64,000 nucleotides of DNA, taken from Tsuneonella suprasediminis (GTDB taxonomy: Bacteria; Pseudomonadota; Alphaproteobacteria; Sphingomonadales; Sphingomonadaceae). This document shows, one piece after another, positions 47,353-55,924 of this stretch. Within the stretch, counting starts at the first letter, position 1, and every line of letters begins with the position of its first letter. The position numbers were made by a program, and so were the translations under genes. Location of the stretch: contig NZ_RAHJ01000019.1 of assembly GCF_003605755.1 (NCBI RefSeq), positions 62,001 to 126,000 on the forward strand, in the 5' to 3' direction. The notes beneath the pieces were generated by a model. That model had not been told where the DNA came from and did no database searches. It was given only the letters and a program-made list of their open reading frames with translations.

Positions 47353-48132
47353 TTACCGCGCGCCATGAATCGCATCGGCCAGCGATGCAGTGAGTGTTCT
47401 GATGTGTTCCGGCGCGTTTGCACCATATTTTTCAACCAGTTCGACCAGTGCGGAACCGACCACGACGCCATCGGCAACATTCGCGATCTCTGCAGCTTGC
47501 TCAGGCGTTCTCACGCCGAAACCCACCGCAATGGGGATATCAGTCGATTGCTTGATGCGGGTCACATTGGCTTCGATCGATTCGATGGCGGCTTGCTGCA
47601 TCCCGGTGATACCGGCAACGGCGACGTAATAGAGAAACCCGCTCGACCCATCGAGAACGGCTGGCAATCGTGCGGCATCGGTGGTCGGCGTGGCCAGACG
47701 GATTGGTGAAATGCCAGATTCGCGCAATGCTGGACCGAGCGCGGCATCCTCTTCAGGTGGAATATCGACGCAGATCACGCCATCGACGCCTGCTTCCTTC
47801 GCGGCGCTGGCGAACCATTCGGGCCCACGCCGGACCATCGGATTGGCGTAACCCATCAGTACCAGTGGTATATGCGGGTGCCGCTGGCGAAAGGCGCTGG
47901 CACTGGCAAGTACGTCTGCCGTTGTTGTCCCTGCACCCAGGCTGCGGAGGTTAGCTTTCTGAATCGCCGGGCCATCGGCCATAGGGTCGGTGAACGGCAT
48001 TCCCAGCTCGACCACATCGGCCCCGCCTGCGACCAGCGCGTCGAGATTGGCGGCGGTGTCCCCGTCGCCCGCAGTCAGGAAGCAGACGAGCGCAGGGCGC
48101 GGTTTGGCAAAAGTGGCGGCGATGCGATTCAT
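47353..48132 (-). CDS. trpA: Tryptophan synthase alpha chain
   Basis: A 259-residue TIM barrel that cleaves indole-3-glycerol phosphate to indole for TrpB. VELGMPFTDPMADGP near residue 41 carries the catalytic glutamate, and VICVDIPPEE contains the catalytic aspartate. The phosphate-binding GFGVRTPEQA and VVGSALV are present. It begins 70 bases after trpB. Confidence 0.97.
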   Translation of the reverse strand: MNRIAATFAKPRPALVCFLTAGDGDTAANLDALVAGGADVVELGMPFTDPMADGPAIQKANLRSLGAGTTTADVLASASAFRQRHPHIPLVLMGYANPMVRRGPEWFASAAKEAGVDGVICVDIPPEEDAALGPALRESGISPIRLATPTTDAARLPAVLDGSSGFLYYVAVAGITGMQQAAIESIEANVTRIKQSTDIPIAVGFGVRTPEQAAEIANVADGVVVGSALVELVEKYGANAPEHIRTLTASLADAIHGAR

Positions 48133-48202
48133 AGTGGCATTCCAAAATGGCGTTTGCGAACCACGACCATCAGCTGGGCAGTGGCGATGATCGCTCCGCG
48201 CT

Positions 48203-49417
48203 TCAAATCTTCACTCCCAGCGCGTCGGCCACCGTGAAGATATCCTTGTCTCCACGCCCCGACACGTTGACGAGGATGATCTGATCCTCGCGAAAGTCTT
48301 TCGCCACTTTGGGCAGAGCTGCGAGTGCGTGGGCGCTTTCCAGAGCAGGGATGATGCCTTCGAGACGGCAACATGTCTGGAAGGCATCCAGCGCTTCGTC
48401 GTCGGTGACCGGCAGATATTCGACCCGCCCGCTTTCGTGCAGCCATGAATGCTCCGGCCCGATACCGGGATAATCGAGACCGGCGCTGATCGAGTGTGCT
48501 TCGGTGATCTGGCCATCCGCGTCCTGCAGCAGATAAGTCTTGTTACCGTGGAGCACGCCGGGCGAGCCGCCCGTCAGGCTGGCGGCGTGCTGCCCGCTTT
48601 CGATACCGTGTCCGGCCGCTTCGATTCCGATCATTTTTACATCGGGATCGTCCAGAAACGGATGGAACAGCCCGATTGCGTTCGATCCGCCACCGACCGC
48701 GGCGAGCAACAGGTCCGGCAATTTGCCAGTGCGGGAGAGCAATTGCGCGCGGGCTTCCTTGCCGATCACGCTCTGAAAATCGCGGACCAGTTCGGGGTAG
48801 GGGTGCGGTCCTGCAGCGGTGCCGATAATGTAAAACGTATCGTCCACATGGGCGACCCAGTGGCGCAGCGCTTCGTTCATCGCATCCTTGAGCGTGGCCG
48901 CCCCGCTTTCCACCGGCACCACTTCCGCGCCCAGCAGCTTCATGCGGAACACATTCGGCTGTTGCCGGGCGACATCGGTGGCGCCCATGAAAATGGTGCA
49001 CGGCAACCCGAACCGGGCACAGACGGTGGCGGTGGCGACCCCATGCTGGCCCGCGCCTGTTTCCGCGATGATCCTGGTTTTACCCATGCGGATCGCGAGC
49101 AGGATTTGCCCGATGCAATTGTTGATTTTGTGCGCGCCGGTGTGATTCAGTTCCTCGCGCTTGAACCAGATCTGCCCGCCGCCCAGCGCCTCGGTCAGCC
49201 GTTCCGCGAAATAGAGCGGGCTAGGGCGACCGACGTAGTGTTCCAGCAAGTCGTCGAATTCGGCCTGAAACGCCGGATCGGCCTTTGCCGCGCGGTAGTG
49301 CTTTTCCAGATCGAGGATCAACGGCATCAGCGTTTCGGCGACATAGCGGCCGCCGAACTGGCCAAAGTGCCCGCTATCGTCGGGCTGGGTGCGAAACGAG
49401 TTTGCGATCGTGCTCAT
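48203..49417 (-). CDS. trpB: Tryptophan synthase beta chain
   Basis: A 404-residue PLP enzyme joining indole with serine. The PLP lysine is in the [12 protein letters not shown] segment, and the phosphate-binding GGGSNAIG is present. All family features and length are normal. The next canonical gene upstream, trpF, is separated from it by a 450-base gene in opposite orientation (49613-50062), so trpB probably has its own promoter. Confidence 0.98.
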   Translation of the reverse strand: MSTIANSFRTQPDDSGHFGQFGGRYVAETLMPLILDLEKHYRAAKADPAFQAEFDDLLEHYVGRPSPLYFAERLTEALGGGQIWFKREELNHTGAHKINNCIGQILLAIRMGKTRIIAETGAGQHGVATATVCARFGLPCTIFMGATDVARQQPNVFRMKLLGAEVVPVESGAATLKDAMNEALRHWVAHVDDTFYIIGTAAGPHPYPELVRDFQSVIGKEARAQLLSRTGKLPDLLLAAVGGGSNAIGLFHPFLDDPDVKMIGIEAAGHGIESGQHAASLTGGSPGVLHGNKTYLLQDADGQITEAHSISAGLDYPGIGPEHSWLHESGRVEYLPVTDDEALDAFQTCCRLEGIIPALESAHALAALPKVAKDFREDQIILVNVSGRGDKDIFTVADALGVKI

Positions 49418-49481
49418 GATTGGTTTGGCGCTTGGCAGAGGGCGCGAACCATGTCCAGCGTGTGCAATGACGGGCCGCGAT

Positions 49482-49492
49482 GGGGGGGGGGG
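49482..49492. repeat. G11 homopolymer tract
   Basis: Eleven consecutive guanines lie between the trpB start (49417) and the outer-membrane protein start (49613). Runs this long are prone to slippage and are classic phase-variation elements near surface protein genes. Sequencing error is an alternative. Confidence 0.7.
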
Positions 49493-49543
49493 TCGGTGGA
49501 CCGCACAATTGCGAAATAATTAACATTTAAACGGATTGTTTTT

Positions 49544-49584
49544 TACCAAAAGAATTATTATTTGGTAGAATTTGAATTTATAAT
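49544..49584 (+). promoter_or_regulatory. AT-rich promoter region of the small outer-membrane protein
   Basis: TACCAAA (49544-49550) and TTTGGTA (49561-49567) form an inverted repeat with ten bases between, and a consensus TATAAT lies at 49579-49584, about 29 bases before the ATG. No good -35 is seen at proper spacing, which suits an activated promoter. The stretch is far more AT-rich than its surroundings. Confidence 0.45.
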
Positions 49585-49612
49585 TCGATTTAATTTGTGG
49601 AGATTATATTAA

Positions 49613-50062
49613 ATGCACAATAAATTATTGTCATTGTCACTTATAGTTATTGCAATGGTATATTCTGCGTCGGCCCATGCTGGTGAAAGCTATGCAGAAG
49701 TTCGCGGCGGATACGTGTGGCAGGATCGCTTTAATTCTGCGAGCATCGGTACTGCCGTGGGCCATAACTGGCAAATTGGCGCCAATCAGTTTGTCGGTGT
49801 GGAAGGTTCCGTCGATAAGGCTACGTCCCGAGGGGGCGAGTATGTCTGGGCGCTGTCCGGTCGTTTGGGGACGAAGGTTGCCGCCAATGGCAGGGCTTAT
49901 GTTACCGGTGGGTTCAGCCATGCCGAAGCGGGGGGCGCAACCCATCTCGGTGCGGGCTATCAACGCGCGCTGGTTGGAAGTATTTATCTGAAGGGCGAAT
50001 ATCGCCACATGTTCAGCGACCGGGGCAACATGGTGCTGGCCGGGATCGGGTTCGCTTTTTGA
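49613..50062 (+). CDS. Small outer-membrane beta-barrel protein
   Basis: A 149-residue protein with a signal peptide (ending YSASAHAG), amphipathic strands (YAEVRGGYVWQ, FVGVEGSVDK, GRAYVTGGFSHA, SIYLKGEYRH) and a terminal GIGFAF that ends in phenylalanine, as for barrel proteins. Its first codons are AT-rich (AATAAATTATTG), unlike neighbours. GGAG is about ten bases before the ATG. It sits between trpF and trpB on the opposite strand and may have been inserted there. Function unknown. Confidence 0.8.
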   Translation: MHNKLLSLSLIVIAMVYSASAHAGESYAEVRGGYVWQDRFNSASIGTAVGHNWQIGANQFVGVEGSVDKATSRGGEYVWALSGRLGTKVAANGRAYVTGGFSHAEAGGATHLGAGYQRALVGSIYLKGEYRHMFSDRGNMVLAGIGFAF

Positions 50063-50075
50063 TGGTCTGTTGATC

Positions 50076-50127
50076 GCCATCGGCACAGGTGTTCTTTCGT
50101 ACGAAAGCTAACGCTTGTGCCGATGGT
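50076..50127. repeat. Long imperfect hairpin with an inner perfect palindrome
   Basis: CCATCGGCACA at 50077-50087 pairs with TGTGCCGATGG downstream, and G-U pairs extend the stem on the plus-strand RNA. The loop holds CTTTCGTACGAAAG (50094-50107), a perfect 14-bp palindrome. It stands between the convergent ends of the outer-membrane gene and trpF. There is no long T run directly after it, so it may be a terminator of moderate strength or an RNA-stabilising element. Confidence 0.5.
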
Positions 50128-50164
50128 CAATGCCGGAAAAATGGTTTTTGGTATTTTGGTTGGT

Positions 50165-50800
50165 TCACGCTTCGCGCACGGCGCGGCAGAATGCGGCAAT
50201 CCGGTCGATATCCTTCACGCCCGGCGCACTTTCCAGCCCAGACGACGCGTCCACCAAAGGTGCACCGGTTGCGCGGATAGCGTCGACGACGTTGTCTGGC
50301 GTCAATCCGCCTGCAAGTCCCCATGCAATGCGGTGATGGTATTCGCGCAGCAACGACCAGTCGAGCGGCACTCCGTTGCCACCGGGCAGCTTTTTTGCCG
50401 GCGCGTCGTAAAGGACGCGATCGACCTTCCCTTCATAGGCCAGAACGTTTTCCAGCGATTGTGCGTTCATCAGCCCCCATGCTTTCCAAACTTCGTATCG
50501 GGTTTTTTCTTTGACCAGGGCGAGCCACTCAGGCGTCTCGTTGCCATGAAACTGCACCACGTCCGGCTGCACGGCATCGAGCGCTTCCCCCGTGGGAGCG
50601 GGCTGCATATTGACCAGCAACAACACCACCTTGACGCTGTCAGGTACGCGCCGACGCAGTTTGGCTGCGTCACTAAGGGAAACGTGGCGCGGGCTGGGCT
50701 CGAAATGGACCAGCCCGATATGCGTGGCACCGGCATCGACCGCCGCATCAACCGCTTCGGGCGTTTTCAGTCCGCAAATTTTTATCATCGTATCAGGCAT
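50165..50800 (-). CDS. trpF: Phosphoribosylanthranilate isomerase
   Basis: A 211-residue TIM barrel that isomerises phosphoribosylanthranilate in tryptophan synthesis. KICGLK with the catalytic cysteine is at the start, and the late GLTPDNV and GVKD phosphate-binding region is intact. The ATG at 50800 overlaps the GNAT gene stop by eight bases; a second ATG four codons in (MIKICGLK) is an alternative. The rest of the trp genes lie beyond the inserted gene. Confidence 0.95.
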   Translation of the reverse strand: MPDTMIKICGLKTPEAVDAAVDAGATHIGLVHFEPSPRHVSLSDAAKLRRRVPDSVKVVLLLVNMQPAPTGEALDAVQPDVVQFHGNETPEWLALVKEKTRYEVWKAWGLMNAQSLENVLAYEGKVDRVLYDAPAKKLPGGNGVPLDWSLLREYHHRIAWGLAGGLTPDNVVDAIRATGAPLVDASSGLESAPGVKDIDRIAAFCRAVREA

Positions 50801-51326
50801 GATTGCTCTCTAACGGGCCAGACAGGGGCTTGGCCAGTACTGTCATGAAATAGGGAGGGTCGAGCGGAACGGGAAAATCCCGCCGCTCGCCTGTTTGGGC
50901 ATAGCCGCGCCTCTGATAGTAAGCGATGAGTTCGCTCCGCTGTTCGAGCACTGTCATCTCAATCGTGGTGCAGCCGAAAGTGTCGCGTGCGTAACGCTCT
51001 GCCGCGGCGATCATTTCTCTGCCGAGCCCGTGCGCCTGACGAAGTGGCTCGATACACAGCATGCCCAGGTATGCGAGCGATGCGTCGCGTTTGGCGACAT
51101 TGACGCAACCAATAGGGGTGTCGTCAGCATCTTGCGCCATCAGCAGGATTTGAGATGGATCAGCGACAATCGCTTCAAGTTCCGCCCGTTCCGTGCGTGT
51201 GTCGCTGAGCAGATCGGCCTCGTGCGTCCAGCCCATCCGGGCGGTATCCCCGCGATAGGCGCGTTCGATCATGGGGTGTAGCAACGAGAGATCGCTATGG
51301 GTGGCAGGTCGAATTGCGACTGGCAT
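50793..51326 (-). CDS. GNAT family N-acetyltransferase
   Basis: A 177-residue acetyl-CoA-dependent acyltransferase. The acetyl-CoA pyrophosphate loop is QAHGLGREMI, preceded by the beta-4 strand AYLGMLCIEP and followed by the family's late YYQRRGY. The acceptor is unknown. It lies between pyrF and trpF and overlaps trpF by eight bases, so it is co-translated with an amino acid biosynthesis gene without a clear reason. Confidence 0.88.
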   Translation of the reverse strand: MPVAIRPATHSDLSLLHPMIERAYRGDTARMGWTHEADLLSDTRTERAELEAIVADPSQILLMAQDADDTPIGCVNVAKRDASLAYLGMLCIEPLRQAHGLGREMIAAAERYARDTFGCTTIEMTVLEQRSELIAYYQRRGYAQTGERRDFPVPLDPPYFMTVLAKPLSGPLESNHA

Positions 51327-51355
51327 CGCGAATAATCCGGCGCAATTAATTGGTA

Positions 51356-52030
51356 TCAGAGAGTGGCTTCGATTGCCCGTGCGGCTTCCACCGGATCATC
51401 GGCGCGGCTGATCGGGCGGCCAATCACGAGCATCCCGGCACCATCGTCGCGTGCCTGGCGTGGAGTGACGACTCGCTTTTGGTCGCCGACTGCCGAACCT
51501 GCCGGACGGAGGCCGGGGACAACGAAGAATCCGTCTTTCCACTGGCTGTGGACGGCCTTAACTTCGTGTCCGGAACAGACGATCCCATCAAGCCCGGCGG
51601 TATGCGCCAACTCTGCCAGCCGAAGTACCTGATCCTCGACACTGGAGGTCAGCCCCATTCTTTTGAGGTCGCGTTCGCTGAGGCTGGTCAGCATGGTGAC
51701 GGCGACAACTTTGCAGCCATCGCCCGCCGCTGCCTTTGCGTCTTCCATCATGGCCCGTCCGCCACTGGCGTGAACAGTCACTATCGACGGCTCCAGCGTA
51801 TGGATCGATTGCATGGCTCCTGCAACGGTGTTGGGAATGTCGTGCAGTTTCAGGTCGAGGAAAATTGGCAGGCCCACCTGCGCGATTTCGCGCACGCCGT
51901 GGTGTCCGTGCGCGCAGAAGAATTCGAGGCCGAGCTTGAACCCACCAACATGCGCTTTAACCTTTTCGGCCATGACCTTCGCCGCATCGATTTGCGGCAT
52001 GTCGAGAGCAAGGAAAATCGGGTTAGTCAT
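51356..52030 (-). CDS. pyrF: Orotidine 5'-phosphate decarboxylase
   Basis: A 224-residue enzyme that makes UMP in the last step of pyrimidine synthesis. The catalytic DLKLHDIPNT is near residue 57, and VTVHASGG, PGLRPAGS and VIGRPISRA are the phosphate-binding ends. The ATG at 52030 overlaps the stop of the LapA-domain gene (ATGA). Upstream in-frame sequence is a shadow. Confidence 0.97.
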   Translation of the reverse strand: MTNPIFLALDMPQIDAAKVMAEKVKAHVGGFKLGLEFFCAHGHHGVREIAQVGLPIFLDLKLHDIPNTVAGAMQSIHTLEPSIVTVHASGGRAMMEDAKAAAGDGCKVVAVTMLTSLSERDLKRMGLTSSVEDQVLRLAELAHTAGLDGIVCSGHEVKAVHSQWKDGFFVVPGLRPAGSAVGDQKRVVTPRQARDDGAGMLVIGRPISRADDPVEAARAIEATL

Positions 52031-52395
52031 CCGACAATATCGTCCCGCGAAACAGGTTTGTCGACAGTGGCAACCGGCGGTTCCTCTCGTTCCGTTACGG
52101 TAGGCGAGACTGTCGTTGGTGTGGGTGCCGGGGGAGCGGGCGGTGGAGTCAGCTTGGAGCGTGCTGCGGTCTCCAGCGCGCCGATCCGGCGGCCGAGCCT
52201 CCACTTGACGCCGCGGTGGAGCAACCACATCGGCACCAGCCCAAGCAGAAACGAAACGATCACAAGTGCAGGAACCTTGGTTTCGAGCACCAGATTGGAC
52301 CAGATCTGCACCTCAACCGGTTTCCAGTTGAAGAAGCTGAAGGCCAGCAAAAGGACCAGCAATACAGTCCAGACGAGTGTACGGACGATCTGCAT
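52027..52395 (-). CDS. LapA domain (DUF1049) membrane protein
   Basis: A 122-residue inner-membrane protein with two hydrophobic segments (WTVLLVLLLAFSFFNW and VPALVIVSFLLGLVPMWLL) separated by NWKPVEVQIWSN, the LapA/YciS pattern. The C-terminus is a proline/threonine-rich cytoplasmic tail. In E. coli, LapA works with LapB in lipopolysaccharide control, but no LapB is present here. Translationally coupled to pyrF. Confidence 0.85.
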   Translation of the reverse strand: MQIVRTLVWTVLLVLLLAFSFFNWKPVEVQIWSNLVLETKVPALVIVSFLLGLVPMWLLHRGVKWRLGRRIGALETAARSKLTPPPAPPAPTPTTVSPTVTEREEPPVATVDKPVSRDDIVG

Positions 52396-52606
52396 ATCGT
52401 TTCCCGGCGTTATTGGCGTTGCCCCGTCTCTAGGGCGATGAGCGGCGGAAGGGAAGGGTGGGCATTATCTGGCACAGTCACAGGTTCGGTGCAGGCTCAC
52501 TCCAACGTGATTTTGCGGAGCGGCACGAGTGTGCGGTAAATGCCTGAGATTGGGCGGAGAGAACCCGGCCCGGAACACGTAACGCGCTCCGGGTCGGACA
52601 TTCCTG

Positions 52607-53917
52607 TTATCCAAATACCCGCTCGAAAATCGTATCGACTTCCTTGAAGTGATAATCGAGATCAAACCTCTCTTCCAGCTCAGCATCCGAAAGTGCGGCC
52701 GTTACTTCGGGATCGGCTTTCAATAAATCCAGCAGGCTCAACGCGCCATCGGATTCCCATACCTTCATCGCGTTACGCTGAACCAGACGATAGGCATCTT
52801 CGCGGCTGACACCTGCTTGCGTCAGGGCCAGCAGCACGCGCTGCGAGTGAACCAGCCCACCCATTCGGTCGAGGTTCTTCTGCATCCGTTCGGGATAGAC
52901 CAGCAGCTTGTCGATCACGCCCGTCAGACGTGCGAGTGCGAAATCGAGGGTGATGGTCGCATCCGGCCCGATGAAGCGCTCGACCGAGGAATGGGAGATG
53001 TCTCGTTCGTGCCACAGAGCGACGTTTTCCAGTGCGGGCAGGGCATAGGCACGGATCATCCGCGCCTGCCCGGTGAGGTTTTCTGTCAGGATCGGGTTGC
53101 GCTTGTGCGGCATCGCGCTCGATCCCTTCTGGCCGGGTGAGAAGTATTCTTCCGCCTCCAGAACTTCAGTACGTTGGAGGTGGCGAATCTCGACTGCGAC
53201 GCGCTCTATCGATCCGGCAATTACCGCCAGAGTCGCAAAGAACATTGCGTGGCGATCACGCGGGATAACCTGTGTCGATACCGGCTCTATCGCCAGGCCC
53301 AGTCGCTCTGCGACGTGCGCCTCTACCTGTGGATTGACGTTGGCGAATGTGCCCACCGCGCCGCTGATCGCGCATGTCGCGATTTCGGCACGTGCGTTGA
53401 CAAGGCGCTGGCGGCAGCGCGCGAATTCCGCATATGCCTGTGCCAGCTTCAGGCCAAAAGTCACCGGTTCGGCGTGAATGCCATGGCTGCGGCCGATTGT
53501 GGGCGTATATTTATGCTCTTCTGCCCGGCGTTTGATCGCTGCCAGCAGCAGGTCGAGGTCTTCCAGCAAGATATCGCTCGCCCGAGCCAGTTGCACCGCC
53601 AATGTGGTGTCGAGCACGTCGGAACTGGTCATCCCCTGATGCATAAAGCGCGCTTCTTCACCGACCTGTTCCGCAACCCATGTCAGAAACGCGATGACAT
53701 CGTGCTTGGTCACCGCCTCAATCGCGTCGATCGCAGGCACGTCGATTTTGGGGTTGGTCGCCCACCAGTCCCACAGTGCCTTGGCGGCGCTTTGCGGGAC
53801 AACGCCAAGCTCACCGAGCTTTTCTGTCGCGTGCGCTTCGATTTCGAACCAGATGCGATAGCGTGCCTCCGGTTCCCAGATGGCGGTCATGGCGGGGCGG
53901 GCGTAGCGGGGGACCAT
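52607..53917 (-). CDS. purB: Adenylosuccinate lyase
   Basis: A 436-residue member of the fumarase/aspartase superfamily, catalysing two steps of purine synthesis. The signature SSAMPHKRNP is near residue 262, with the serine-rich flexible loop containing the catalytic base, and GRSHGIHAEPVTFG earlier. The ATG at 53917 gives the family start VPRYARPAM. Separated by about 210 bases from lapA. No partner purine genes nearby. Confidence 0.97.
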   Translation of the reverse strand: MVPRYARPAMTAIWEPEARYRIWFEIEAHATEKLGELGVVPQSAAKALWDWWATNPKIDVPAIDAIEAVTKHDVIAFLTWVAEQVGEEARFMHQGMTSSDVLDTTLAVQLARASDILLEDLDLLLAAIKRRAEEHKYTPTIGRSHGIHAEPVTFGLKLAQAYAEFARCRQRLVNARAEIATCAISGAVGTFANVNPQVEAHVAERLGLAIEPVSTQVIPRDRHAMFFATLAVIAGSIERVAVEIRHLQRTEVLEAEEYFSPGQKGSSAMPHKRNPILTENLTGQARMIRAYALPALENVALWHERDISHSSVERFIGPDATITLDFALARLTGVIDKLLVYPERMQKNLDRMGGLVHSQRVLLALTQAGVSREDAYRLVQRNAMKVWESDGALSLLDLLKADPEVTAALSDAELEERFDLDYHFKEVDTIFERVFG

Positions 53918-54091
53918 TGTCGACTCCGTGTGTGGCGAGTGTGCTTTGCCGCTGCGGCTAGGTGGGGAGGGCAATGAAGGCAAGTCCGCAAGCCGACAGG
54001 ACTGTTGCCAACCGACACGCTGCTGTCATCTAATACGCCGAACGGAGAAATTATATTCACCGATTCTCGGAATCCTGAAAGGTCGATTGCC

Positions 54092-55786
54092 TTGAAAACA
54101 ACGCGTAAGCTCCCTCTGTCGGTTGCGGTATCTCTCGGAGTTCTCGCAGCAACTCCGGGGTTGGGAGAAGAAACTGCCCCTCCTGCGACCCCGGAGAAGA
54201 GCGATCCGCCTAAGCTGGTGCTCGCCATTTCCGTCGATCAGTTTTCGGCCGATCTGTTCGCGCAGTATCGCCAGACTTACACCGGCGGCTTGAAACGGCT
54301 CGCCAATGCGATCGTTTTCCCATCCGGCTATCAAAGCCATGCTGCGACTGAAACCTGCCCCGGCCACTCGACCATCATGACCGGTTCGAATCCGGCACGC
54401 ACCGGTATCGTCGCCAACGATTGGGTCGATCAGGGCGCGGCGCGGGCGGACAAGGTAATATATTGCGCGGAAGACGAGCGCGAGGACGGGACCGATCATC
54501 GCAATTATGTCGAATCGGCTGTGCACCTGCTCGTCCCGACACTTGGCGAACGGCTCAAGGCAATTTCACCCGCGTCACGCAATGTCGCGGTATCGGGCAA
54601 AGATCGTGCCGCCTTGATGATGGGCGGCAACAATGTCGACGCGATTTATTTCTGGAAAAAAGGGCAATTTGTAACTCTTAAAGGGCGGACGGTCGAACCT
54701 GGCGTGGCGAAGATCAACGCCGAACTTGCTCCCGTTTTTGCCGCTCCCGACCCCGATGGCCTGAGCGTGCCGGAATCGTGCCGCCATCTGAATCGGGCCA
54801 TTCCAGTCAAAGACGGCGGGTCAGTGGGCACTTATCATTTCAATCGCCCGGGGGCGGTCGATGGTGCGTTTCGTGCCAGTCCGGCACTGGATGCCTGGAC
54901 GGTGCGCGTTGCCGAACAGGCGATCGACGATATGAAACTGGGGCAGGGCAAAGTGCCTGACGTTCTTTCGCTTGGCCTGTCTGCGACCGATTACATCGGC
55001 CATTCGTTCGGTAACGAAGGGGTGGAGATGTGCATCCAGCAGGCGTCGCTCGATCAGGCGTTGGGGCGGTTGTTTGCCTTCCTTGATGCCAGGAGCATCG
55101 ATTACATCGTAATGCTGACAGCCGATCACGGCGGCCACGACCTGCCTGAACGCGTGGCAATGCAGGCTTATCCTTCGGCGACCCGGATCGATGGCAAGTT
55201 GACAGCGAACAACATCGGCGCGGCGATTGCTGCCGACCTCGGCCTGCCAGACGGAATGAAGCCGCTGCTCGCACGAGGGCCGATAGGTGATTTCTATCTG
55301 AATCGCGATCTGTCGGGCGAGATGAAAGACAAAGTTCGGGCTGCGGCAATCACACGCCTTAAGGAATATCCGCAGGTCGCCGCTGTGTTCGATGCGCGCG
55401 AACTTGCCCAAGTGCCTGTACCAACCGGGCCGGTGGAAGAATGGACGCTGGAAGAACGTGCCCGTGCATCGTTTTACGCCCCGCGTTCCGGCGACATCAT
55501 TGTGTTGCTGCAAAAAGTCGTCACTCCAATCGCGCATCCGGGGCCGGGGTATGTCGCGACGCACGGTTCACCGTATGACTATGACCGACGCGTACCGATC
55601 CTGTTCTGGCGCAAAGGTTTGTCTCCGTTTGAGCAGCCGTTGTCGGTCCGCACTGTCGATATCGAACCGACGCTGGCCCCGTTTGTGGGTGTCGCGATTC
55701 CGCAGGGGGAGATTGATGGTCGCTGTCTCGATCTGGATGCAGGGCCGGCTTCCACCTGTCCTGTGGCAACAATCGCAGGCAAGTGA
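54092..55786 (+). CDS. PafA-type alkaline phosphatase family protein
   Basis: A 564-residue exported phosphatase. By alignment in mind to PafA, the metal ligand Asp49 (ISVDQF), nucleophile Thr88 (ETCPGHSTIM), Asn109 (VANDW) and the phosphate-monoester pair Lys170/Arg172 (SGKDR) are all found at matching spacing. SATDYIGH and TADHGG supply more metal ligands. There is no ATG at the start; TTG at 54092 begins a signal peptide (LKTTRKLPLSVAVSLGVLAA) and is chosen over the TTG at 54005. Probably a phosphate-scavenging enzyme. Confidence 0.88.
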   Translation: MKTTRKLPLSVAVSLGVLAATPGLGEETAPPATPEKSDPPKLVLAISVDQFSADLFAQYRQTYTGGLKRLANAIVFPSGYQSHAATETCPGHSTIMTGSNPARTGIVANDWVDQGAARADKVIYCAEDEREDGTDHRNYVESAVHLLVPTLGERLKAISPASRNVAVSGKDRAALMMGGNNVDAIYFWKKGQFVTLKGRTVEPGVAKINAELAPVFAAPDPDGLSVPESCRHLNRAIPVKDGGSVGTYHFNRPGAVDGAFRASPALDAWTVRVAEQAIDDMKLGQGKVPDVLSLGLSATDYIGHSFGNEGVEMCIQQASLDQALGRLFAFLDARSIDYIVMLTADHGGHDLPERVAMQAYPSATRIDGKLTANNIGAAIAADLGLPDGMKPLLARGPIGDFYLNRDLSGEMKDKVRAAAITRLKEYPQVAAVFDARELAQVPVPTGPVEEWTLEERARASFYAPRSGDIIVLLQKVVTPIAHPGPGYVATHGSPYDYDRRVPILFWRKGLSPFEQPLSVRTVDIEPTLAPFVGVAIPQGEIDGRCLDLDAGPASTCPVATIAGK

Positions 55787-55924
55787 GGCGGGTGTGGGCA
55801 ATTTGTCCGGCTCTTCTGCCGACTATTGGCAGACCGGTATCTGGAGAGCCGCCAACGAATTGCAGTTAAACTCTGATTTGTAAGCGCAATATGCGGCATA
55901 CGGGATCGAACTGGGGAAGTGAGC

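Noticed and set aside
50076-50127. Integron attC-like recombination site
   Set aside because: The ends do not fit the RYYYAAC and GTTRRRY core sites and there is no integrase gene in the window.
54005-54091. Earlier TTG start of the phosphatase
   Set aside because: It would add a polar leader before the signal peptide; the later TTG gives a normal secretion signal.
55800-55900. Possible tRNA in the phosphatase/NRDE gap
   Set aside because: No acceptor stem or T-loop TTC pattern could be paired.
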